Assembly (NCBI RefSeq): GCF_002994745.2
Contig: NC_037094.1
Location: 67,642,319-67,706,318, forward strand
DNA: 64,000 nt
From: Rosa chinensis
Lineage: Eukaryota > Streptophyta > Magnoliopsida > Rosales > Rosaceae
Reading direction: 5' to 3'
Shown: positions 1 to 11,179 of the stretch, one piece after another
How positions within the stretch are numbered: position 1 is the stretch's first letter
Layout of the letters: every line of letters starts with the position of its first letter
Program-made: the position numbers and the translations under genes
The notes under the pieces: generated by a model
The model's database searches: none
What the model was told of the DNA's origin: nothing
The model's input: the letters and a program-made list of their open reading frames with translations, nothing else

Positions 1-638
1 TTCACAGTAGTAACCCGCTCGCCAACTCAATTTCTCCAAAGTCCAAATCAAACAATCTCACGTAGGCATGTAGCAGCAAGCCAGCAAGTCAGCCACTGAC
101 CTCCATCCAAACGCACAAGCAGGTCTGCCTACAAAATCAGTACACCACAAACTCAGAAATTTAGAGTAGATTCATGGGATTTCCCCAAATTGAAATTTAA
201 ATCTCCATGAAGATGAAAGATAGAGTAATTGTACCTGTGAAGTAGGGATCCCTAAATCGGATTGTGGGTTCACAGAGATTTCCGGCGGCGGTTTGTGGAA
301 GTATTCAATCCTTCACTTCAACTGACCTAGTGAGCACTTAAGTAGTGACTTGCTGCGGCCTGTGGGCGATTGGGAATATGCAATTTCGGACTTCAAGTCT
401 TCAACAGATACCTTTTTTTTTTTTTTTTTTTTTGTTTCTTTGGATTGGTATGGGAAATGGGCTGAAGGGACATATACTTAGGGGTTTTTGGGCCAAAATG
501 TTGTCTGCGCTATAGCCCATAAAGCCTTCCATATAGTTCCGCACCTGACCTTGGACACAATGCTAGATACTGTTGCATTCTAGAGTACGTTATGTTTACG
601 TATCAAGTTGATTTGCCTTGTATTCTTGAAGGGCTGGA
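1..638. other. Left-edge spacer; possible 5' UTR exon of a minus-strand gene
   Basis: No coding exon can be supported here. Read on the minus strand, about 420 down to 235 resembles a 5' untranslated exon: mixed composition, then an exon-like end in CTTCACAG followed by a GTAC donor at 234-231. If real, the gene continues beyond the left edge. A poly(T) run lies near 412-433. The rest is AT-rich spacer up to the copia target-site copy at 639-643. Confidence 0.25.
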
Positions 639-643
639 CTATT

Positions 644-1131
644 TGTAAGAATAACACAACCAAACAAACAACCATCATATACATTCAAGTAACACAAACC
701 ATAATTCGATGAAGAATTACTAACCTGATGATGTAGAAGCCATTGCAATGCTGAAAGCATAAGTCTTCTGTTCTCTCCAATGCTTTAGCAGTCTATAATG
801 GGGTAGACAATACTGCTTGATTAATTGTGAGAATAGGGACCTTTCTTTATATAGGTGTTGATGATTCCTAAACCTTCCCATAAAGATTTCCTTGTGAATC
901 ATGGATTCAACTCCTCTGCAAAACATACTTTACTTCATGTCTTAGTAAACTAATTATAGTCCACATAGGATTAGGTTTCCTCAACTTGCAAAGAGTATAA
1001 TCACACTTTCCTTATTTGCAAGTTATCCGGATTGCATCACATTGTGTAATCCTTAATTCTTGTTCCTAAGATGATCTTATATTGTGATTAATGAAGTTCC
1101 ATATTGTATGATAGTCCAATCAGGTTTTACA
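644..1131 (-). repeat. Copia 3' LTR (488 bp)
   Basis: On the minus strand it starts TGTAAAACC, right after the purine tract AAGTGGGAGAA, and ends TTATTCTTACA, giving the TG...CA termini of an LTR. A TATATAAAG box lies near 848-856 and would place the R region start at roughly 820. The outer end abuts target copy ctatt (639-643). Confidence 0.85.
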
Positions 1132-1786
1132 TTCTCCCACTTGGACTTTCATACTAGCTTCATTCACCAACAAAACAAGATATACAAGAACTCCTTAGTG
1201 ATCACTTGTTATTACACAATAATGCATAACCTAATTTCAAGACTTTCACAAAAATAATTGTTGTAAATGAATCATAGAAAACTAACAATGAAATCTGACA
1301 ATGATAGCACTCTATGATCACAAGAATAGAACTATGATTATGCAAGTCCCCAACAAAACATGAAAATTAACATATGAAGTGTCTACATTGTGATTTATAC
1401 TTTATACCTCATACACGGTCCTCCTTTAGCTTCTGAAAAGTTTCAGAGCTATAAATACATCAAATTGAAGCCTGCAAAATCTCAAAGAGAATCCTGATCC
1501 TCTGCTCACTGTCGAAAACAAAATGACAGCTTAGTATGGATCATAAGCAGCTGCTCTTAGTCTTTTTATCCTGCATAAAATCAAATTTCTAAACACAGGC
1601 ACATATGTACATATATTTCATTATTTCATAATTTATTGCAGTAATACAAACACCGAATTCAAGCTGCCATAATAAAAATATAACTGATAGTTCATCATCC
1701 AAATGAATCAGAAAATACAAAGATGTTCTTTAATGAAAATTACATCAAACCTGAGCTTCTAAAACAAATTATAAGCTCCCACTGAT

Positions 1787-2997
1787 TCAAACAACATCTA
1801 AAAACTCAACTAAACCCATATTCTTAACATGTTCTTTAAAAACTGCAACAGATAATGGTTTAGTGAATGGATCAGCCAACATATCCTCAGAAGACACATG
1901 CTCTACACTAATTTCATCAAGCTTTACTTTCTCTCTTACCAACATATATTTTGGATCCACGAATTTAGATTTTGAAGATCTCATATTGTCTTTGAAAAGA
2001 ACACTGCAGCACTGTTATCACAATATATTGGCAAGGGTCTGTGTATGGTATCTATAGCTTTCATGCCTCTAATAAAATTTCTAAGCCACACTCCATGAAT
2101 AGTTGCCTCATATAAAGCAACAAATTCAGCATACATGGTAGATGTAGTGATACTAGTCTATTTCACACTATTCCAAGAAATAGCGCCACCAGCCAACATA
2201 AAAATAAAACCAGAAGTTGATTTTCTTTGTTGCTGGACCTTCTGCTTTCCCACAAAATCTACATCAGAGAAACCAAACACAACAAGTTCTTGACCATCTA
2301 TCTTCTTATACACTAGCATATAATCCTTGGTTTTCTGCAAATATCTGAAGACCTTTTTCCCAACAACCCAATGTGCATGTCCAGGATTAGTTTGAAATCT
2401 TCCAAGTATTCCAACTGAGTAGGCTATGTCAGGTCTAGTGCAGACATGCACATACATAAGGCTGCCTACCAATGAGGCATAAGGCTTATCCTTCATTTCT
2501 TCTTGCTCTAAGTTGTTTCTAGGAAATTAATCTTTATGCAACATATCTCCTTTTGTCATATGAGCATCACCAGGAGCACATTTTTCCATCTTAAACCTCT
2601 TCAACACCTTTTCTATATAATTCCTTTGAGATAATCCCAGAAGACCTCGTGTTCTATCCTTGACAATCTCTATACCCAGAACATAACATGAATTTCCTAA
2701 ATCTTTCATATTCAAGTTTCTAGACAGAAAAGACTTAGTTTCATTAAGCAAATTTAAGTCACTGCTGGCAAGAAGAATATCATCTACATACAAAATCAGA
2801 AAAATAAATCTGCTCCCACTAGTTTTCAAGTATACACATTCATCAAGAGGATTTTCTTCAAAACCAAACTTTACCATCACAGAATCAAATTTTAAATACC
2901 ACTGTCTCGAAGCTTGTTTTAATCTGTAGATAGATTTCTTAAGTTTGCAGACTAACCTTTCATTCCCAGAAGCAATAAACCCCTCAGGTTGTGTCAT
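1787..2997 (-). pseudogene. Copia pol remnant: reverse transcriptase and RNase H
   Basis: Decayed end of a Ty1/copia polyprotein. Positions 2997-2527 encode reverse transcriptase with MTQPEGF, IYRLKQASRQWY and the catalytic YVDD. The frame then hits a stop near 2527 and resumes at 2496-2158 with the VGSLMY and CTRPDIAY motifs and the start of RNase H. A further stop near 2158 and another break near 1985 precede the RNase H tail at 1984-1787, which contains VEHVSSEDMLADPFTKPL. The N-terminal two thirds of the polyprotein are absent, and coding begins exactly at the junction with the inverted U5 arm. No functional enzyme can be made. Confidence 0.85.
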
Positions 2998-3151
2998 TAT
3001 AGACTGCTAAAGCATTGGAGAGAACAAAAGACTTGTGCTTTCAGCATTGCAATGGTTTCTACATCATCAGGTTAGTAATTCTTCATCGAATTATGGTTTG
3101 TGTTACTTGAATGTATATGATGGTTGTTTGTTTGTTTGTGTTATTCTTACA
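2995..3151 (+). repeat. Inverted 157-bp copy of the copia LTR 3' end (R/U5)
   Basis: This is the reverse complement of 644-800 with about four mismatches and no length change. It ends in CTTACA directly before target copy ctatt (3152-3156). At its inner edge CATTAT is shared between the LTR sequence and the reverse-transcriptase start codon region, suggesting a microhomology switch point at 2995-3000. Confidence 0.85.
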
Positions 3152-3156
3152 CTATT

Positions 3157-5760
3157 GTCCCTCTTTGTTGTAGTTATTTCTTCGGGTGCGGCTTCTGTTA
3201 CCCTATCATTTTTTTTTGTTCACTATACTTTCTCATTACATATTAAATTTAGGGAGAATAGTCACTTTGGTCACTCAACTATGACTCATTTGACATTTTG
3301 GTCACTCAAGTTTCAAATATATCACTTTGGTCACTCAAGTATTACAGTGTCATTCACAAAAGAGATTTTGATGATATCATCGTAAACAAAAGAGATTTTG
3401 ATTATCTCACTAGTCACTATTCTTTTCTTCTCCTAGTGTAAAAAGTTTTTTTTTTTTTTTTTTGAGATAGTGTGAAAAGTTAATTTCCAATGATTTTTTT
3501 AATGAAACTTCCTAATCTAATACAGTAGCCAAAAGCTCCAATGGCCCATTGACATACATCAATCTCATTCCCTTTCGCCCTTTTTCTAAGAGTATTGTGT
3601 GGACCTTGGTCCACCTGCACCAAGGCAAAAAAATCAGCAGTTTTTGCACCCAAATGCCGTATTTTGCCCCTCATTTTGCCTATATATGGTCTATCTGGAC
3701 CTTGGTCTATAGTAGAATTTGCTTTTTCTAATGTAAAAACCAAAAAGCATTGTCTATATCTAGCTAGTGGGAACTGTTTCTGATAGACATGTATCCGTTT
3801 AACGCAAAGAATGTAATATAGGGTCTGACAATGCAAAAGCAACGGAGTTCAATCAAATCACAGCATAACTAAGTGAACATTACATTCTCCTAATCTAGCT
3901 CGACATCTGAAAGCATCCAATTCAAAGCGACTGTTAAGCCCCACTACTAAAGGCCGGTGTTAGCTGTCATTCCAAAAAGTTGGATACTGAGAGCTAGAAA
4001 CCAACAACTAGAAAGTTGGAAACTGAGTAAGCACACTTTTGCTTGCTCTTTCCTTCTAGCTGGAGTCCTGGACAGTGGACCAAGGAAGAAGATGACACCC
4101 ATCGCGTGAATATAATAAGGAAAAAATGCTTCTGTCCGACTCAGGATTGCGTGGAAGGAGCTTGGATTAAAATTCAATGATGGATTCTTCCATCACAGAA
4201 GGAGCGACCGACGAGAAGTACCTGCTACAGATTCTGGAATATGCTTAAACATATACAGTTTCTTCAACTACCTGAAAACATACAAAAAGTGTGGATGAAT
4301 TCATTAATTCATTTTATCAAGAGCTTTGATTTCAACCACTAATTATTTTCTTTCGTCGGTTTATACACTAATCGACTCATGAGTTTATATGGCGCTGTGT
4401 AAGGCTAGGAACAAAGCGTGCAATCCTACAAAAGTAGATCTTAGACACTATAACACGACGAAGACATGAATGAAAGTTTCAAATTTTGTGTCGAGTCTCC
4501 TTAGTTTCGGGTCAATTAAGAACAACGCATTAACAAAATGGTTAGGCTGCCATTTTGTGGAGGCCACAGGGCCACAACTCATCGCCAAGATTTTGCTCGT
4601 GGCAATTAATAGCTGAGCTTGACACTGATTAGAACGAATAATGATTTTCATGATCAAATACATCAAGTGACAATGATTGGGATTGATAGTGTATTTGATG
4701 ATGTGTTATTTAAATACAGATAATATGGTTTTCTTTATTATACTCATTCATATTAAAAATAATGCAGCTGAACTATATTTTTGGGTATTATATGCATTTC
4801 ATCACTTTATGTGTTAGTTGATGTGACATAACCACATTATTTAATGAAATCTTTTGATAGGTTGGTCTTTGTGCTATATTAACCATCACATAACGTGAAA
4901 TACATGTGATACTCAAAAAAGGAATTAACTTAGTATTACTTTTCATACTGTGACTTACAACTAAAAAAGAAAAAAGATAGAACACTAAGACCTGGGATGC
5001 TTATGATTTTTTTTTAATCAACTTGGGTGGTGCCTTTGCCAACATTTTATGACGCTGAAATTGTGCATTCGGAGTTTGTTGTCACCCCTATCTTTACTGC
5101 TATAAATGGAGGCCCTTTTTTGGTGTTAAAATGCTTCACCAAATTTTGAAGTGTCTATAATACCCTTTTATAATATAATTATAAATAGATAAAAGTGTAA
5201 ATTGAAATTAAAAATGGCCAAACCACCACTAAAAAAAATTTATTCCTTTTAGTCGACCATTTTTTTTTTTTTTTTTTTTTGACTTTGTCAAGGGGAACCC
5301 AAAGGCTTCCTAGGCCCAAGATAAACCCCTTCGGCGCATGTGAAATGCTCCAACTGTGCATTGCAGCACAGTGCCATTTTTCTTTAAAGAGAAACGCGGG
5401 CATGTTGCTAGTACTATATTAAAGAGAAGACCTTTAATCCATAATCAAATTATTTAATGCTAATAACCATCTTCTCAAAATAAAATAAAAAAATGCTAAT
5501 AACCGTCAAATTATTAATTATTTGATAAGATGTAAACTGTCAAATTTCAAATAACCTTCTAGAAGATGGAAACAGTCGAGGATAAAAATGTCAAAAATAA
5601 AATAATTAGTAAAAAAAATTAAAAAAGATGATCAATCCACTACATGTCAATGAAAATTACCCACTCTCACAGTTTGATTTAGTTTCATTCCTTTTTCTGC
5701 CCAAGTAAAAATTAACCCCCATTTAACGCGTTGTAATACTAACTTACTACCCGTGCGATG
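3157..5760. other. Intergenic spacer, no supportable gene
   Basis: AT-rich DNA with only short spurious ORFs. A phrase close to ACTTTGGTCACTCAA occurs three times at about 3260-3340, and AACAAAAGAGATTTTGAT occurs twice near 3357-3402; both look like small transposon debris. Near 3600-3715 the palindromic phrase TGGACCTTGGTC occurs twice. Poly(A/T) runs lie near 3447-3463 and 5262-5280. No protein domain is recognisable on either strand. Confidence 0.5.
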
Positions 5761-7671
5761 TTTTTTTTTTTTGAAAAGGATTTGATGTTATTAGATATCA
5801 AAGCCATAAAAGCAAGCCAGAATCTAACATGCACTTACATAAGAATTCGTGAATCCAGAGAACCTATCTAAGCCAATACTAAACTCATTAAAGTATAAAG
5901 GGATGCTCGCTGGATGACAAGCCTAAGCAAGCAAGAACAACCTCGCTATTCTAAGGAAAAATCATTCATCTAGTCTAATCTGCCAGCACGCAATTATGGT
6001 ACAAATATAACTAGAAACATCTTAGAAAAAAGCTCATAGAGATTACTCCAACTTTAGAAGGCTTGTAACCAGATGTCTAATAGTAGAGACCTAAAAAAAT
6101 GCTAGCTCCGTCCCCTTAGGGTTGGAGCCAACACCCTCCTCGACCTCTTCGGGAGCCAACAACCTCGGTAACAGGTTGGTCTTGCTCTTCTTTACCGAAG
6201 CAATTGCAACAAACTCAACCAGCCCAAGCTTGAGCTCGAACCCAGACACAAAAAACCAAGCCCAAATCTGAGCAAATGGAGAAGAGTCCATCAGCCCAAG
6301 GTTAGGCCCAGGCCCAAAAGCCTAATTCCATACCCGAGTAGACACACCAGCAACCCTCGCCTCCAGTTGCCAGGCTTCGGCTACCGCCATCCGTCCTTCA
6401 GGCGGCCGGCCTTTCCACCACCCCATCAAGCTGGCAAGAGAGTGACGCGTCAACCTTGATGCTTCCTTGATCACTAGAGGTGCACGCCTAGCATGTTGAC
6501 TCGACGATTTCTCCTCTCTTCAGACCAAGAATCTATATAGCTTATACTTAAGGATACATCAGTGATATGATCAATGTTTTAAAAGGCTGAGGTGTAGCTT
6601 GGCGTTGTCGGGAAAGCCTCAGCGAGGCGTTTGCCTTGAGGCGTAAGGCGTAAGTCTTACATATAAATGAGCTGTATTTATGTAATCAATAGTCTAATAT
6701 ATAGAACATGTATTGTAACCAAAAGAACATTATAAATTGTCATCCTTTCATAATAAGCAAGTACTAGAACTCATTGTGCCTACACTACACAATTTTAAAA
6801 CTTATATCAATTTAAAGTGGGAGTAGGACAACTAAATACACAATGCAAATCATAAATAAAACTACATGTCATCAAAGAAATCTAAAAAAAAAAAAAAAAT
6901 AGAGTATAGACAAAAAAGAAAACTAATAATGTTGGAGTAATATCATGCATTACATATAATCTAGTTGATAACAATAGTCGGTCCATGATGTGATAAAGAT
7001 ACAAGTGAAAGAAAATTGATCCAGCATGCTACATATCTACCAAGAAACCAATTTAATCGCCTCCCAATTTCATAGTTCATTATTGTAAGTTAACAAAGCT
7101 CACAACTAAAATAGAGTCTTAGACCTCCTCTACTCAAAGAGCAAATCTCTCTTACTTATGTCTTTCTATTTTTCATGTAAAAGCCAAACTATACCAAAAT
7201 GTACGAATCCAATAGATGGTAGATTTGCAGGTGATAAAATATCCAATTGACTCAAGCTAGATGGTAGATTTGGTCTTATAGTACTGGAAATTTATGAATC
7301 AAGATGCAAATGGCTACAACTCATATAAATTAACAATCCATTTCGCTTACCCAGTTACCCCCAAATAACTTCTCAAACATTGAAAACAAAAAAACACATT
7401 ACGAAATACAAATCAAACATTGAAATGAAACCATCCAAAGAAAACATCAAAAGTTGAGAGAAAATTCATACCTTACACTCCTCGTCTTCAAATCAAAATA
7501 CAACTATCCAACTCTCTTCAAATCGAATTTCTTTCTTGCTCCAATTCTGCAAATAGCCTCCTTTAAAACCAAATTCTTGAGAAAACTTATGGGCTCTTCA
7601 TAATTTGATCAAATTTTCGAGCAAGGTATTGGGATTGGCGGCTTTGAGTGAAGGAGTCGGGGAGGACACTC
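5761..7671. other. Repeat-like spacer, unassigned
   Basis: A poly(T) tract at 5761-5771 begins a stretch that, on the minus strand, would end in poly(A). It includes a more GC-rich part (6100-6480) with a 66-codon open frame, as in a truncated non-LTR element, but no reverse transcriptase motif is visible. Around 6575-6660 lies a phrase built from GAGGCG and AAGGCGTAAG, which I judge to be repeat-derived but cannot classify. The rest is AT-rich and featureless. Confidence 0.35.
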
Positions 7672-8807
7672 TGTAATACCCGCAAATTTCATTTTCGTCT
7701 CGTAGAATTGTGCGAATTGATTAAAGTGCTTTTGCACGAATATTGCTCGAAATAATTCATCTTTTTGAATTATCGAAGTTCGAAAATATTCGTTTTAACA
7801 AAAAGCTCGAAACTATTCGATTCAAGAAAAATCGACTTTTATACTTACGGATTTTGGGAAAACTTCTTTCATGAAAGTTGTAGAGCTCGTTGATACGATC
7901 GCGCGCATATGCGGAACGCAAAAGTCGGAGCTCGTATGAATTAGTTACGATTTTTCGAAGAAAATTGCAATTTAGTATAAAAGCTTCCAAAATTGGAAAC
8001 TTCAAAAAAATATTCAGTTTCCAAAACTGGAAACCCGAAGCCTGCTGCTGCAGAAACGGCCGGAAATCGCATTTTCCTTCTCCAGGCGATATCTCCCTCC
8101 TCAGGCGAGCGTTTGAAGTGAAACCAAGCCCAGACCAGTTCGCCACCTCCCCATGAGTCGACCGGTGGCCTCCTTTCCTCCCCTCACGGTGGCTACGCGG
8201 CGGTAGAGCTCGGTTCCGATTTGAGTTCAATTTTGAGTCAACGCCGATATCTCTAGTTCTAGATGACCAATCTTCGAGATTCTTGGACTGATGAACTCAG
8301 ATTGAAGTTATGAACAAGTTTCATGAAGGGATCGAAGCGAGTTGTGGAAGTTTTTACGTTGAACGGAGCCTATGCCGAATTCTGGAAAATTTCCGGCGAC
8401 ACCGTGTGTTCTAGGTAACTTTTCGACCACTTCCGATCATTTTCAGACTTTGTGCTAGTTAGGAAAGTGGTTGGGCTTGATGAGACGAAGAGGAACAGCC
8501 TGGCCCCGACACCATTGGCGGTGGTCGGCAGCGGCTCTGCCTCTAAATCCGGCGGCCTTTTCCGGCCACGTCTGGGAGTCAAAAATGTGATTTCTTTACA
8601 TTTTTAGATTCTACATTTCAATACGATCATTTTGATATATTATACGCATTTTTTGGATATCGTATGATTTAGTTATGAATTTTACGATTTCGATTGATTT
8701 CGATCGTTCAATTAATGTTTTTTGAAGATCAGACCTTCCGATGGACTTGTTGTTTTGATATGTTGATCGTATGACTGTCCCGGTGACCTTGTGTAGTCAT
8801 GGGCGAA

Positions 8808-10094
8808 GATCCGACCGTTGGATCTTTGTATAATTACAAAACAGTGTTTAGGAAGGTGATTAGTGAGAATCCAATCGTCGGATTTTCATAAAATTATATG
8901 GAGATGTTTATAAGGACGATTCAGGAAGATCCGACCGTTGGATCTTCGTGCTAATTTTGGAGGATGATCCTAAGGCCGATCTGTGAGGATCCGACAGTTG
9001 GATCATCGTATAAATTCGATCTGACCGTTGGATCGTTGTATAAATTCGATCCGACCGTTAGATCGTCGATTAATTATGTTTTTGAGTTGTTGGCTAAGTT
9101 AAGATCGTATTGGATTAAGTGATCAATGGATCGATTTGACGGACGATGGTGAATCGTGGATTGAGCTGCTAAGAAGACGCAGCGGGATTAGAGGTGAGTA
9201 AACCTCACATGGTTCATATTACGAACCGAGTTCTTTTAATTATTTTAATTCCTGCGGTAATTGCTTGAAATTATTTATTGAATAAATATTTGTTTTAAAT
9301 CACATGGACTTGATCAACTACGGTCCATAGGTAAGTAAAATGTTTTAATTATATAAAATGAATTTCACGATTTTCTTGTGTGAACTATAGTTGGTATTAG
9401 TGGTCACTCCTGAGTGGGTGATTACGTATATATATAATTACGTGATTATATACGAATTGGTGTGACATTGAAGAGTGTGATTTATTGATGATTTATTTAT
9501 ACGGAATAAATTGTGAATTACCATATTTATACGTGATGATTATGATTGATGAATTCTTGTTGATATTTATGATTTATATTGGAGAATGTATAGAGTGAGA
9601 ATGTAGGGTTCTGAGGACGGGGATGTCCGAAGTTCGACGGTTAAGGATAACCGCAGTGTTTGTGTTCTGAGGACGGGGATGTCCGAAGTTCGACGGTTAA
9701 GGATAACCGTAGTGTTTGTGTTCTGAGGACGGGGATGTCCGAAGTTCGACGGTTAACTAAATTTTAGTATGTTGAAGATCAGACCATCGGTTTTACTTCA
9801 AATTTTAGTATGTTGATCGTATGATTATTCCGATCACATTGTGAGGTCACGGGCGAAGATCCGACCGTAGGATCTTCGTATAATTGTGTATAAATGTGAA
9901 ATAGTGATTTGGAAGGCGATTTGTGAGAATCCGACCGTCGGATTTTCATATAAATATGTGGAGATGTTAGTAAGGACGATTCAGGAAGATTCGACCGTTG
10001 GATCTTCTTGGTAATTTTGGAGGATGATCCTAAAGGCGATCCGTGAGGATCCGACCGTTAGATCATCATTTAAATTCGATCCGACCGTTGGATC
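8808..10094. repeat. Phased array of a 17-bp near-palindrome (11 copies)
   Basis: Copies or variants of GATCCGACCGTTGGATC begin at 8808, 8868, 8928, 8988, 9018, 9048 and, in the duplicate block, 9858, 9928, 9988, 10048, 10078. All spacings are 60 or 30 bp except one of 70. Between copies the sequence is much less conserved. The reverse complement contains TCCAACGGTC, close to the plant mitosis-specific activator core. Confidence 0.8.
9608..9756. repeat. 56-bp tandem repeat, about 2.7 copies
   Basis: Units begin at 9608, 9664 and 9720 with GTTCTGAGGACGGGGATGTC. The first two copies differ at one visible position, and the third stops after GGTTAA. The near-identity implies a recent expansion within an older LTR. 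Confidence 0.9.
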
Positions 10095-11179
10095 GTCGTT
10101 TATTTATGTTTTTGAGTTGTTGGCTAAGTTGAGATCATATTGGATTAGGTGATCATTGGATGGATTTGACGGACGATGGTGATTTGTTGTTGATACTGCT
10201 AAGAAGACGCAGCGGGATTAGAGGTGAGTAAACCGCACATGGTTCATTCACGAACCGAAGTTCTAAATATTTATATCTAATTTTATGATATTTTAACTGA
10301 TATTAATAGGCATTCCTGCGTGAATGTTTATGTACATATTCTATTTACGTGAAAAATATATATGTATTGTTGGATTTTGTGAGGAAACTATATATTGAGT
10401 GAGGTGTCAAGTTTATTTGCTTAAGAAACAATAAACTGTTGATGAGCGGAGTTGTATTGATCTGTGGAGATCAATAGGTCACAGGGGTGACCATGGCATC
10501 TATTAGTGAATCACGCTCTCGTACCGGGTTGGTGGTTATTAATAGCATTATATCGTGAATCACGCTCTCGCGCCGGGCTGGTGGTTACGATCAGTTAGAG
10601 CTCTAGTCTGTTGCCAAATGTTGAGTGATTTTGAGTGAAATTGAGAGTAACTCATATGTGGCTATACATATATGAGAGTGAGAAAGTGAGGTGGTTTTGG
10701 GGTAATCTTATGAAGGAAATTGAGAGTAACTTATAAGTGTCTATATATATATATGAGAGTGAGAAAGTGACGTGGTTTTGGGGTGGTCTTGTGATTTTGA
10801 TATTTCTACAATTTCAATGCTTGTGTTGAAATTGTTAATAATAAAATGTGCAATCCCTTTCGTTTACTCATACGAGCTTTAAAGCTTACCGGGTTTTGTT
10901 TGGTTGCAATTCCCGGTGCACTATTAAATTAAATGGTGTAGCGGGATTATCCTACAGGGCAGGAAAATCAGGAAGAGGATCGAGCTGTGTAGAGTAGCTG
11001 CTAGAGATACTCTGATTATTTGTTGTGAGGTGTGTTATGCTCATTTAGAGCTTTACAATTTTACTATGTGAGAGTGAATTGTAATAATGAAACTCGAGCT
11101 TTTCGAGATTTTATTTTGAGTGGTTTTAATTCATGTTTCGAATTTTGAATTTGTTATTCTTAAAATTCGGGGCGTGACA

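Larger units (their letters stand above)
644..3151 (-). mobile_element. Rearranged Ty1/copia retrotransposon with inverted U5 ends and 5-bp TSD
   Basis: The element reads on the minus strand. Its left end is a full LTR (644-1131), followed by a purine-rich tract, about 640 bp of non-coding DNA, and RNase H and reverse transcriptase remnants (1787-2997). Gag, protease, integrase, primer site and normal 5' LTR are missing. Instead, the last 157 bp of the same LTR is repeated in inverted orientation at 2995-3151. The unit is bracketed by ctatt at 639-643 and 3152-3156, the 5-bp duplication expected from copia integrase. So this is one integrated molecule with the same U5 terminus at both ends, not two separate insertions. 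Internal stops show that the coding part is dead. Confidence 0.85.
8725..10264. repeat. Roughly 0.5-kb direct duplication inside the LTR
   Basis: Blocks at about 8725-9233 and 9774-10264 run in parallel. Both begin GAAGATCAGACC, continue through GTTGATCGTATGA and the GATCCGACCGTTGGATC array, and end in AGAAGACGCAGCGGGATTAGAGGTGAGTAAACC-type sequence followed by CACATGGTTCAT. Between them lie a second copy-specific stretch and the 56-bp tandem repeat. The related LTR at 21507 has only one such block. Confidence 0.7.
7672..11179 (+). repeat. Long Ty3/gypsy-type LTR, internally duplicated, no TSD
   Basis: It starts TGTAATACCCG and ends ATTCGGGGCGTGACA, termini typical of long plant chromovirus (Tekay/Del-like) LTRs; the family name is an inference. 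The same landmarks recur in order in the LTR at 21507: the head phrase TGAAAGTTGTAGAGCTCGT, AGACGCAGC..GGATTAGAGG, CTACGGTCCATAGGTAAGT, and the CTTACCGGGTTTTG phrase near the end. At about 3.5 kb it is longer than its relative because of an internal duplication. No internal element region follows on either side, so it is a solo LTR or a recombination end. The flanks (cactc at 7667-7671, gcCta at 11180-11184) do not match, so no target duplication is present. Confidence 0.75.

Noticed and set aside
3480..3842. Minus-strand ORF of 120 residues.
   Set aside because: No recognisable domain or splice context, and it covers short repeated phrases (TGGACCTTGGTC); judged chance.
6091..6291. Minus-strand 66-codon frame as a LINE gag.
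   Set aside because: Only a poly(T) tract and composition hint at a LINE; no zinc knuckle or reverse transcriptase motif was seen.
8808..10094. CRISPR-like array, because short repeats are evenly spaced.
   Set aside because: Repeats are near-palindromic, degenerate and inside a plant LTR with matching copies in a second LTR; no bacterial context.
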